Shown here: one piece after another, positions 15,796-24,150 of the stretch
Layout of the letters: the number at the start of each line of letters is the position of its first letter
Numbering within the stretch: the stretch's first letter is position 1
Assembly: GCF_945605565.1 (NCBI RefSeq)
Contig: NZ_OX216966.1
Location: forward strand, 5,572,001-5,636,000
Reading direction: 5' to 3'
Length of the DNA: 64,000 nucleotides
From: Paenibacillus dendritiformis
Lineage (GTDB): Bacteria > Bacillota > Bacilli > Paenibacillales > Paenibacillaceae
The notes under the pieces: model-generated
The model's input: the letters and a program-made list of their open reading frames with translations, nothing else
Databases searched by the model: none
Told to the model about the DNA's origin: nothing
Made by a program: the position numbers and the translations under genes

Positions 15796-18345
15796 CTATT
15801 GATGCTGGCTAATCATATTGACGAACATTCGCATGGAGCCCGGAACGAGCGCCGGAATCTGGCGGTACCAGACTAAGGAGCTGTACGTATAGACCCCTTT
15901 GCCATAATGCGCGGTCAGGAACGTGCCCGTGAACTCCTTCTCTCCCGGGTCGCCGTTCGAGATGAGCGCCGTATACTCCTGGCCCCATTGCGACGGGTTG
16001 TAGGCGGAGCGGTCTTGAATCCAGCCGTTCCAATCCTGATTCGTAATCTTGTTCGGCGTGTTGAACATCGGGTGTTCCGGCGCCAGCCTCGTCACCTTCG
16101 AATTCTCGTCCGTGACGCGCCACTGAATCAGCGGCGTTCCGATCGTAATCGGATACGGAGCCAGCTCCGGCGACCATTTGTCCTCCGGCTTATGATACTG
16201 GACGACCAAATTGCCGCCGTCCTTGACATAGCTGAGCAGGCGCTGATTGCTCGGAATCAATTCTGGGCGGAAGGCGTATGCGCGAATGCCGAGCACGATC
16301 GTGTCGTATTGGGACAAATCGCCGGATTCGATATCCTTCGCATCCAGATTGACGACATTAACGCCCGCCTGGCGCAAATATTGGTCGATGTTGTCAAACC
16401 CGCTGGACACGTAGCCGACCTTTAATTGGTCCGGCACCTTCAGGTCGAAGGCCTGGATGGTGAGCTCCGCCGGCTGCACCAGGTACGTCCTGCCGATATG
16501 CGGGTATTCGATGACCTGCGCCCCATGTGTGCTGAGCACGGCACCGTTCTTCGCGATCGCCTTCACGGAAAAGGTGCCCGGCGCCACGTTCGATGCCGCC
16601 TTAACCGTAAATGCGGCCGATTTCATTTCGCCCTTGGCAGCGAAGCTTAGCTCTTCGACGGCCGGCTCGACCGTCCACCCTTCCGGCACGTTTAGCGATA
16701 CCGACGCTTTGGAAGGGCCCGGCGTGTAGTTGCGCACGGTCACCTTCACCGGAATCGGCTCTCCGGCCCGGAGCGTATTCAGAATCGTGGCGCTTGGGCT
16801 AAGCGTCATCGAGTACGGCGGCAGAACAGCGACGGCGTTCTGCGGCGTAACGTCCACCGTCGTCGCCGAGCCGTACGCCTCATATTCGACCTTTCCCTGG
16901 AACACCACCGGGTCATAAGGCTTGAACAGCGGCGCGTTCGCGGGAACTGTCACCTCGAAGGCGACGGATGCAGTTTCGTTGTAGCCCAATTGCTCGAAGC
17001 GGGTCGCTCCGGCCGACGCTGCCTTCCAGCCTGCGGGCACGTTGAGGCTCAGGTTAATGTTGCGCAATGTCGTGGAACCGCCGTTGAAGACCGAGACAAC
17101 GACCTTCGTCGTCTGGCCCGCCACCAGTTCACTCTCGGCCGGCTTGACCTTCGCCACGACGGATGCCGCTTCCATGCTGGCCGTATTCAACTGTGCTTCC
17201 TTGACCTGAAGCCGATGGAGCAGATCCTCCTTGGCTGCCGCCTCCAGGCCGGATGCGTTGACGTCGGCGAGCGCGGTCTGCACATCGGCTTTCATCTTAT
17301 GGACTTCCTTCAGCACGTCGGCGAAACTCGGGTAGGCGGCAATGACTTCATTCGCATCCTTATGCAAGGCGCGCAAATCGCGAACCACCTTGCTGTCTTT
17401 GCCCATCCCCTCGATGTCCTTCGCCAAATCCTCAAAGGTGAAGGCGATGCCATCGAAGAAATCATTCTCTTTCTCCTTCGATGCGACCGTGCTTAGCTCG
17501 AGCTTGTAATACTTGCTGAACAGTTCCCCTTGCACGGGGCCTTCGTCATACACCCTGCCCATGCCCTGGCTTCGGTGCATGAAGCGGGATTCTTCCCCAA
17601 GCTGAAGATACGACGCGCCGTAGATTTCATCGTAGTCGCCAACCGGTGCATTCACGCTGTAATCCTTGGAATTGGCCGGCACGTACAGCTTCTTGATTTG
17701 CCAGGGTTGAAGCCCCTTTTTCAGATGTTCAGGAAAAATGTCCGGATTCGCTGCATCCTTGAACGCCCTGACGGTAAGCACGTTGATCGTTCGGTGATGT
17801 CCATGCGTGGAGGCTTCGTTCAAGAACGAAGGAATGATGACATCCGGGCGGAGCTCGCGAATTTTTCGAATCAAGCGCTCGTAGACGACGGAGTCGCCCC
17901 ATTTGTCCAGCGTCTCCTCCACGCTCTTCGAAAAGCCGAAATCGTAGATCGGATCGTCCAGCTTCTCGCCAAGCATGCCTAACGTCACGTTAGTGATGCG
18001 GGATGCCTCCTGCAGCTCACGGGTCCGAATGACGCCGAGGGCCTGCCCCAGTTCGCTCCCGATCTCGTTCTGACCGCCTTCCCCTCTGACCGCGATGACG
18101 CTGGAGGTGCTCACGCCTCGCCCCAAGGACAGGTAAGCCAAGGTCGCGCTGTGCTCATCATCGGGGTGAGCCCCCGTGTTCATGGCGCTCGCGATCGTCG
18201 TCAATGGCCGAATCGCCTTCCACAGATCGGCGACCCCGCGATCCGCATACGCGGGTTGGGCTTGAGCGGACAGCAGGGCGCTGCCCGCCAACACCACGCT
18301 CATGACCATGGAACAGAACCTCCAAGCTGACTTGCCTTTGATCAT
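15796..18345 (-). CDS. Secreted PIG-L deacetylase with NEW3-type domains
   Basis: An 849-aa exported protein. Signal peptide (about 1-35, hydrophobic MVMSVVLAGSALLSAQA, cleavage near AYA). A PIG-L domain with TGAHPDDE (His60-Glu64) and STHGHHR. A helical linker (about 330-390). Two Ig-like NEW3 repeats (about 400-610; NVPAGWKAA and NVPEGWTVE), and a C-terminal domain (about 640-849; YDTIVLGIRAYAFRPEL) resembling a glutamine-amidotransferase-like fold. The ATG at 18345 follows GAGGAGGG. It would deacetylate an extracellular substrate before uptake by the importer encoded just upstream. Confidence 0.88.
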   Translation of the reverse strand: MIKGKSAWRFCSMVMSVVLAGSALLSAQAQPAYADRGVADLWKAIRPLTTIASAMNTGAHPDDEHSATLAYLSLGRGVSTSSVIAVRGEGGQNEIGSELGQALGVIRTRELQEASRITNVTLGMLGEKLDDPIYDFGFSKSVEETLDKWGDSVVYERLIRKIRELRPDVIIPSFLNEASTHGHHRTINVLTVRAFKDAANPDIFPEHLKKGLQPWQIKKLYVPANSKDYSVNAPVGDYDEIYGASYLQLGEESRFMHRSQGMGRVYDEGPVQGELFSKYYKLELSTVASKEKENDFFDGIAFTFEDLAKDIEGMGKDSKVVRDLRALHKDANEVIAAYPSFADVLKEVHKMKADVQTALADVNASGLEAAAKEDLLHRLQVKEAQLNTASMEAASVVAKVKPAESELVAGQTTKVVVSVFNGGSTTLRNINLSLNVPAGWKAASAGATRFEQLGYNETASVAFEVTVPANAPLFKPYDPVVFQGKVEYEAYGSATTVDVTPQNAVAVLPPYSMTLSPSATILNTLRAGEPIPVKVTVRNYTPGPSKASVSLNVPEGWTVEPAVEELSFAAKGEMKSAAFTVKAASNVAPGTFSVKAIAKNGAVLSTHGAQVIEYPHIGRTYLVQPAELTIQAFDLKVPDQLKVGYVSSGFDNIDQYLRQAGVNVVNLDAKDIESGDLSQYDTIVLGIRAYAFRPELIPSNQRLLSYVKDGGNLVVQYHKPEDKWSPELAPYPITIGTPLIQWRVTDENSKVTRLAPEHPMFNTPNKITNQDWNGWIQDRSAYNPSQWGQEYTALISNGDPGEKEFTGTFLTAHYGKGVYTYSSLVWYRQIPALVPGSMRMFVNMISQHQ

Positions 18346-18457
18346 CAAATCCCTCCTCTAATGGTGGAATGCTTTCCAGCAGGGAATGGCCCGTTCCCCG
18401 CTGCATATCATCACGTGGATCGCGAACCCCTAGGTGTTCCCACGAAATGACCGACCG

Positions 18458-20194
18458 TTACATAGCTGTGCTGTCACCCGTTATTTTGCGCGATACGAAG
18501 AGCACGATGATGATCAAGGAAATTTGCAACACGCCGTACGCGCAAGCCGTCCCGAATTCAAATGAATACATCCGCTGAAAAATTTCGACGGATAACGGAG
18601 TGCTTTTGGCGGTAAAGAGCAAAATGGAGGAAACAAATTCCCCGATGCCCTGCACGAACGCGAGCAGGGTTCCCGCCAGAATCCCGCTTAACGCCATCGG
18701 GAACACGACCCGGCGGAAGCTGTACCACCACGATGCGCCCAGATTGCGCGCCGCCTCCTCGACCGATGCGTCCATCTGGACCAAGGTGGCGGAGGTGGAC
18801 CGGAACACTAACGGCAAATGGCGGACGAAATACGCCAACGGAAGTATCCAAAAGCTGCCGATGAGCACCTGATTGAAGCTGAATACGGTAGGCTCGCTGA
18901 AGGCGGCGATCAGGTTGACCGCGACGACCGTGCCGGGCAAGGCCCACGGAAGCATAATCAGCGCGTCAAGCAGCGTTTTGCCTCGGAAGGACAAGCGCAC
19001 CATCGCATAAGCGGCAGCGACGCCGAAGATCACATTGCCGATGGTGGCCACGAAGCTCATCTGGAAGCTGTTCGCAATCGGCCGCCACGTTTTGCTGTCG
19101 GTGAACAGCTTCACGTAATGCTCCACCGTATATTCGGGAGGCAAAATCTGCGTCGTCCACCTGCCGTCCGCCGAGAACGAAATCAGAACGAGCACGAGAA
19201 TGGGAAGCAGCAGCACGATCACGCCTGCGATTGACAGGAGCATGGCGACATATTTGCCCGCGGCGCTTTTCACTTCCGTCCGATGCACGCTGACCCCCTT
19301 GCTCATGTTCTGATAATTACGCAGGCCCTGATACCAGCGCATGACGAGCAGGAACACGATCGACACGACTGACAGGATGGTGGACTGAGCCGCCGCCATA
19401 TCGAGATTGCCGTTCGTCCGGGACAAATAAATCTGCATCGTCATCGTCCGCTCAATGCCGAAAATAAGCGGAGCGGTATAGGAAGCCATCGCGATCATGA
19501 ACACGAGCAGCGACGAGGCGACCAAGGCCGGGGTCAGCATCGGCAAAATAACGCGCCGCCATATGTAGATCCGTCCCGCGCCGAGACTGGCCGCCGCCTC
19601 TTCCAGCGACGGGTCGAGATTGCGGATCGCCGACGATGCCGTCATGTAAAAGTAGGTGTACATCGTGAACGTATGGACGACGAGCACGCCCCAGATGCCT
19701 TTTAAGGCAAACGGCACCTGTTCAAGCTGAAACAGCTCCTTGAGCGCCCGCGGAATAATGCCGCTTTCCCCATAGAGAAACGTGAATGACAGCACGCCGA
19801 CGAGCGGCGGCAAGGCCATCGGCACGAGCACGAGAACGGCGAGGATTTTGCGGCCGGGGAACTCGTAGCGTTCCAGCAGAAAGGCCATCGCAACGCCGAC
19901 AATCGCGCAGGTGATCACGCTTAACACCGAAATATAAATGCTGGTCCAGAGCGCTTCCAGATTGGAGGTATGCTCCAGGCTAAAAAAGCGGGCATAGTTT
20001 TGAAGCGAGAATTGATCCTCTGCCTGAATACTTTGCATAAACGTTTGGAACAACGGATATACGACATAAGCCAACAGCACCAAAAACAAGGGCGCGACCA
20101 GGACATAGACAAAATAAGGCGACTGCGCAATGGAAATGGGTCGGAATGGTGCAATTCCCGGTTTCCTCGGTTTTATGTTCCGTTTCGGTATCAT
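18458..20194 (-). CDS. Fused two-domain ABC permease (AfuB/FbpB-like)
   Basis: A 578-aa inner-membrane permease with two complete six-helix halves. Each carries an EAA loop for the ATPase: EEAAASLGAGRIYIWRRVIL and EEAARNLGASWWYSFRRVVF. This fused layout is typical of ferric-iron, 2-aminoethylphosphonate and AfuABC importers; characterised AfuABC carries sugar phosphates. With sugar-enzyme neighbours a phosphorylated or anionic sugar is a reasonable guess. It follows the ATPase gene by 14 bp. Confidence 0.92.
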   Translation of the reverse strand: MIPKRNIKPRKPGIAPFRPISIAQSPYFVYVLVAPLFLVLLAYVVYPLFQTFMQSIQAEDQFSLQNYARFFSLEHTSNLEALWTSIYISVLSVITCAIVGVAMAFLLERYEFPGRKILAVLVLVPMALPPLVGVLSFTFLYGESGIIPRALKELFQLEQVPFALKGIWGVLVVHTFTMYTYFYMTASSAIRNLDPSLEEAAASLGAGRIYIWRRVILPMLTPALVASSLLVFMIAMASYTAPLIFGIERTMTMQIYLSRTNGNLDMAAAQSTILSVVSIVFLLVMRWYQGLRNYQNMSKGVSVHRTEVKSAAGKYVAMLLSIAGVIVLLLPILVLVLISFSADGRWTTQILPPEYTVEHYVKLFTDSKTWRPIANSFQMSFVATIGNVIFGVAAAYAMVRLSFRGKTLLDALIMLPWALPGTVVAVNLIAAFSEPTVFSFNQVLIGSFWILPLAYFVRHLPLVFRSTSATLVQMDASVEEAARNLGASWWYSFRRVVFPMALSGILAGTLLAFVQGIGEFVSSILLFTAKSTPLSVEIFQRMYSFEFGTACAYGVLQISLIIIVLFVSRKITGDSTAM

Positions 20195-20208
20195 CGTTCA
20201 TCCCCTCT

Positions 20209-21288
20209 CTATTCCAAGAAGTAGATGCTTTCTTTTGGAATGAACAAGGAAATGGCTTCCCCTCTTCCTCGCACCCGATGCCCTTGATTGACGAACATCG
20301 CCTTCAATTGCCGTCCCGCCGCTTGCGACACATAGTTCACGCTCACGCCCGTAAATTCGGAGATGATCACGCTGCCGTGGACCACATTGTCCGCGGGTTC
20401 TCCTGGCATTGATTCGCGTATCGATTCCGGACGTATGGACATCGTAACGCGCTTGCCCGCTTCCAGTTGGCAGTCCGGCGAAGCGTTCGCAATCAGCCCC
20501 GTCAGGACCAGATCCGGAGCGATGCGAATGACCGCTTCTCCGTCTTTGATTCGTTCCACGGTTCCTTCCCACAGGTTGGATTCCCCGATAAAGGAGGCCA
20601 CAAACCGGTTAACCGGACGATGATAAATCTCCTCCGGGCTCCCTATCTGCTGCACCACGCCGCCCTGCATTACCATTATCCGGTCCGACATCGCCATCGC
20701 TTCGGCCTGATCATGCGTGACATAGATCGTCGTGATTCCGAGCTCCAGCTGCAGTCTTTTTATTTCGATTCTCGTTTCTTCTCTCAGCTTCGCATCCAGA
20801 TTCGATAACGGCTCATCAAGAAGCAGGATTTGCGGCTCGATTACAAGCGCGCGGGCCAGCGCTACCCGCTGCTGCTGGCCGCCAGACAATTGATCGATGC
20901 GGCGGCTGCCGTACCCCTCCAAGTGAACTTGCTTCTGCGCGCGTTCGACGCGCTGCACGATGTCGGACTTCGCGACCTTTCTCACTTGCAGGCCGAATGC
21001 GATATTTTCAAACACCGTCATATGCGGAAACAACGCATAGTTCTGAAACACCATGCCCGTATTTCGTTTGTTCGGGGGAAGTGTCGTCACATCGTTGCTG
21101 CCGAACAGGATGCGGCCCTCGCTCGGATAGTAGAAGCCCGCGATCATTCGCAGCGTCGTCGTCTTGCCGCAGCCGCTCGGCCCAAGAAAGGTGAAAAATT
21201 CCCCAGGGTGAATCCGGACATGAACGTCCGCGACTCCCTTTACGTTTCCGAATTGTTTGCTCACATGATCCAGGTTGACCTCTATCAA
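20209..21288 (-). CDS. ABC transporter ATPase (FbpC/PotA/AfuC-like)
   Basis: A 359-aa ATPase. Walker A LGPSGCGKTT (35-44), signature LSGGQQQR, Walker B ILLLDEP, H-loop VTHD, and a C-terminal TOBE domain. The start is TTG at 21288, 8 bp after AAGGGGG; the much longer open frame upstream (to 21459) is non-homologous Gly/Ala-rich translation of the preceding gene and is rejected. Drives the fused permease. Confidence 0.92.
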   Translation of the reverse strand: MIEVNLDHVSKQFGNVKGVADVHVRIHPGEFFTFLGPSGCGKTTTLRMIAGFYYPSEGRILFGSNDVTTLPPNKRNTGMVFQNYALFPHMTVFENIAFGLQVRKVAKSDIVQRVERAQKQVHLEGYGSRRIDQLSGGQQQRVALARALVIEPQILLLDEPLSNLDAKLREETRIEIKRLQLELGITTIYVTHDQAEAMAMSDRIMVMQGGVVQQIGSPEEIYHRPVNRFVASFIGESNLWEGTVERIKDGEAVIRIAPDLVLTGLIANASPDCQLEAGKRVTMSIRPESIRESMPGEPADNVVHGSVIISEFTGVSVNYVSQAAGRQLKAMFVNQGHRVRGRGEAISLFIPKESIYFLE

Positions 21289-21341
21289 GTTGCTTGCCCC
21301 CTTGGTAATGTGCTCAGGCGGAGAAGCCCCCGCCCGATGCC

Positions 21342-22430
21342 TTAGTTGGACCCTTTGCCCTTGATGTTCTCGTCCCAATGCTGCATCCATTCCTTCTCCT
21401 TCTCCGCCATGACCGCCCAATCCAGCGGCAGCGGCTTCAACTCCAGTCCTTGCAGCCATGCCGGGAGCGTATCCTTGCTAATATCCGTACGCGTCGGAAT
21501 CTGGTACAGCTTCTCCGCCAGCTCCACCCGCAGGTTGGAATCGAACAGGAATTCATAAAATTTCTTCGCTGCTTCCATGTTCTTGGCGCCCTTGACCACG
21601 CCGACCCCATCGACCAGAATCGGCGCGCCGCTGGCCGGATAGATGAAGTCGAACGGCTGCTTCTGCAATTCCTTCTGAATCATGATATCCTGCAGATTCC
21701 ACAGCGACAGCGTGCCTTCCTCGCGCGCCAGCTTCAGATACAGGTTGGTTGGATCCTGCGCGTATTCCTTCGTATTGGCGTCGAGCTTCTTCAGCCATTC
21801 ATAGCCTGGGGCCGGATCGTTAGCGTCTTGACGGTAGATCATGGCTGAATATATCGTTCTCATCGTTCCGGAAGCGAGCACCCCGCGAATAATGATTTTC
21901 CCTTTGTATTGGGGATCCAGCAGGTCATCCCAATCTTGGGGCGCCTCTTCTTTTTTCAACGCTGCGGAGTTGTACATGATCACTTCCGGCAGCAGCATTT
22001 CGCCGTACCAGCGATCCTCGCTGTCTTTGTAAAGCTCCGGAATGCTGTCGGCGAAGCTCGGCTTCACGCTGACGAGCAGCCCTTCATCCGCCGCGGTCAT
22101 CAGGGCCGATTGCGTGCCGCCCCACCAGAAATCCGCCTGTGGGTTCGCTTTTTCCCCGCGCACGCGCTCCAAAATTTGCTGCGCCCCCATCGTAAGCACT
22201 TCCACCTCGACCTCCGGATGCTTCTCCTCGAACTTCGGAATGATTTCCTCGACCACGTTCTTGTCCCTCGCCGTATAGATAACAAGCCTCTGCTTCTCAG
22301 AACCGTTCGTTCCCGCTGGCTGGCCGCCTTCGGAAGCGGTGCCGCTGCAGGCGGTCACCATCAGCATGACCATGCTGAGAGCAGCCCCCATCAACCACGT
22401 AATTGCTGATTTTTTTGTGTGTCTCATCAT
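21342..22430 (-). CDS. ABC transporter substrate-binding lipoprotein
   Basis: A 362-aa family-1 solute-binding protein. Signal peptide with lipobox VTAC (Cys28). The body begins QRLVIYTARDKNVVEEIIPKF and carries ADFWWGGTQSAL, features of the Fe(III)/2-AEP/AfuA subgroup. GGGAGGT lies only 3 bp before the first ATG, so the second ATG (22427) may be used. First gene of the importer-enzyme run. Confidence 0.92.
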   Translation of the reverse strand: MMRHTKKSAITWLMGAALSMVMLMVTACSGTASEGGQPAGTNGSEKQRLVIYTARDKNVVEEIIPKFEEKHPEVEVEVLTMGAQQILERVRGEKANPQADFWWGGTQSALMTAADEGLLVSVKPSFADSIPELYKDSEDRWYGEMLLPEVIMYNSAALKKEEAPQDWDDLLDPQYKGKIIIRGVLASGTMRTIYSAMIYRQDANDPAPGYEWLKKLDANTKEYAQDPTNLYLKLAREEGTLSLWNLQDIMIQKELQKQPFDFIYPASGAPILVDGVGVVKGAKNMEAAKKFYEFLFDSNLRVELAEKLYQIPTRTDISKDTLPAWLQGLELKPLPLDWAVMAEKEKEWMQHWDENIKGKGSN

Positions 22431-22520
22431 TGACCTCCCGTAAATTTGAAATTTTTTCTCTCTTTTCTGAAAATCAATAAGTTTTCACAATTCTCTGATC
22501 TGTTACAAAATTACTAATGA

Positions 22521-22550
22521 GTTAATTAATAGTATTTTTTATTAATAAAC
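22521..22550. promoter_or_regulatory. AT-rich inverted repeat upstream of the importer operon
   Basis: GTTAATTAATA (22521-22531) and TATTAATAAAC (22540-22550) form an 11-bp inverted repeat with one mismatched pair, about 90 bp before the lipoprotein start. A candidate operator for the neighbouring ROK repressor, although it differs from the operator in front of that gene. Confidence 0.4.
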
Positions 22551-22571
22551 GCCTGCGGAGAAAAGCCATAT

Positions 22572-22596
22572 AAAAAGCCCTGTCCTGTCGCAGGCT
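22572..22596 (-). terminator. Possible terminator after the ROK gene
   Basis: Minus strand: AGCCTG, 8-base loop, CAGGGCT (one bulge), followed by TTTT. Short stem, so only moderate support. Confidence 0.45.
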
Positions 22597-22778
22597 CGAT
22601 ACCTGATTCACCTTTCATATCAAGCTATCCCTTCATGCTTTTTTGGAATCTTGGTGTTGTTTTTCGCTGGAGAGTTGTCTTCGGGTTGCTGCTCTTTATT
22701 TCTTGGAGGAGGTGTCTGAACCGCCCGAATGCAAAGCGGCAGGATGAAGTGAAAAGAGCGGATATCGTCGGTTGTGTA

Positions 22779-23957
22779 CTACTTTTTTATATTTGCAGAT
22801 GTTGAAAAAGCTTCGAGCGCGCAATGTATCGCCCCGATAAGTCCCGCCTGATCGCCAAGCGCAGCCATTTTGATCTGAGGAACGGAAGGTACCCAATCAT
22901 TGAGCCATTGCCGGATGGCAGCGATCCCCTCGTCTCCGATATGAAGCATTTCTCCGCTCAGGATCAGCAGCTCCGGGTCCATGACGCTCGTAATATTGGC
23001 AATGCCATAGGTCCAGTGCCGGCAGACGTCGTCGAGCAGTCTCCGTGCCCCTTCATTTCCGCGGCCCGCTTGGTCGACGATCTGCCTCATCATGCTCGCG
23101 TCCTCGTCAATCGCAGGGAGGACGCCTCTGGCCTTGTCGCGGATCGCTCGTATAGAATAATTCCGCTCGAATACGCCGTATTCACCCTTGGCCTGCTTCC
23201 CGACGGGGCCGACGACCATATAGCCGATCTCGCCGCTCGCTTCCTTGGCTCCCCGGTAGAGCTGCCCGTCGATCATAATTCCGGCGCCGATTCCGGTACC
23301 CGCATACATATACACCAGATTGGAATGCCCGACCCCGACCCCTTTGTGAAATTCGCCAAGCGTCATCAGGTTCACGTCATTCTCAATCGCTACGGGCAGC
23401 CCGAGGATAGCCTCGATTTCCCTCTGCACCGGCAGCCCCATCCACCCCGTACTCGGAGCGTAGCTTACCGTTCCGGAGCTTCGCCGGGTAATCCCCGGCA
23501 GTCCCAATCCCATCCCCAGCAGCCATTCTTTGTGGAAGCCGCTCTCGTCAAGCAGGGCCGCCAGCCCTTGCTCAATGCTCTGGATGGCCGCTTCCCCATT
23601 CATCGGATGAGGCAGGCAAGTCGTGCGCTGGACTAGCAGTTCTCCTCGCAGATTAGCAATGGCCAATTGCAGGGTGCTGCCTTCGAACACCGCGCCGATG
23701 ACGCCGTATGCTTGAAAATTATATTCCAGAAGAATCGGTTTTCTGCCGCCTTTCGATTCTCCGATCCCCACTTCGTTGATTAACCCTTCCGCAATCATCT
23801 CATCCACCAATGCGGAGACGCATGGACGGCTTAGCTCGGTTAATTTCGCCAAATCGGCTCTCGATACACGCGGATGTTCCCGCAGCTGATGAAGAATTCC
23901 TTCCCGGTTCATCTGCTTCACCAGCTTGGCATTTCCCGTCTGGCCCTTGCCAATCAT
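22779..23957 (-). CDS. ROK-family transcriptional repressor (NagC/XylR type)
   Basis: A 392-aa regulator. N-terminal winged HTH (about 18-75; VSRADLAKLTELSRPCVSALV) fused to a ROK sugar-kinase fold (VIGAVFEGSTLQLAIANLRG; NDVNLMTLGEFHKG; AGTGIGAGIMIDG). The usual Cys-rich zinc motif after GEIGYMVV is missing, so sugar kinase activity is improbable and the domain is likely only a sensor. GGAGGGAGTG before the ATG. Positioned between the importer operon and the secreted propeller gene, both probable targets. Confidence 0.9.
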   Translation of the reverse strand: MIGKGQTGNAKLVKQMNREGILHQLREHPRVSRADLAKLTELSRPCVSALVDEMIAEGLINEVGIGESKGGRKPILLEYNFQAYGVIGAVFEGSTLQLAIANLRGELLVQRTTCLPHPMNGEAAIQSIEQGLAALLDESGFHKEWLLGMGLGLPGITRRSSGTVSYAPSTGWMGLPVQREIEAILGLPVAIENDVNLMTLGEFHKGVGVGHSNLVYMYAGTGIGAGIMIDGQLYRGAKEASGEIGYMVVGPVGKQAKGEYGVFERNYSIRAIRDKARGVLPAIDEDASMMRQIVDQAGRGNEGARRLLDDVCRHWTYGIANITSVMDPELLILSGEMLHIGDEGIAAIRQWLNDWVPSVPQIKMAALGDQAGLIGAIHCALEAFSTSANIKK

Positions 23958-23987
23958 TTCACTCCCTCCTTTCCGCTAGGCTGGTAG

Positions 23988-24008
23988 TTTGTTAAAGTAA
24001 TTAACAAA
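23988..24008. promoter_or_regulatory. Perfect operator-like inverted repeat before the ROK gene
   Basis: TTTGTTAA (23988-23995), 5 bp, TTAACAAA (24001-24008). Perfect 8-bp arms just downstream of the predicted transcription start, as expected for autorepression by a ROK protein. Confidence 0.65.
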
Positions 24009-24022
24009 GTTTGGATGCCTCC

Positions 24023-24052
24023 ATTTTATTGTATCCGCTTACAATGTGTCAA
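24023..24052 (-). promoter_or_regulatory. ROK gene promoter overlapping a cre-like box
   Basis: Minus strand: TTGACA (24047-24052), 18-bp spacer, TAAAAT (24023-24028). The spacer contains TGTAAGCGGATACA (24030-24043), one mismatch from the CcpA cre consensus, so carbon catabolite control by promoter occlusion is likely. Confidence 0.65.
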
Positions 24053-24084
24053 CCATAATTTTGCATGATCAGTTCATCTTATCT

Positions 24085-24115
24085 GAAAAAAAGCCGATGA
24101 CGACGGTCATCGGCT
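24085..24115 (-). terminator. Terminator of the secreted propeller gene
   Basis: Perfect 10-bp stem AGCCGATGAC/GTCATCGGCT with a 4-base loop. On the minus strand it runs into TTTTTTT. Confidence 0.9.
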
Positions 24116-24150
24116 GTTGCATCCTGCGCCAAGCAAAGGATAGCCCAGGG

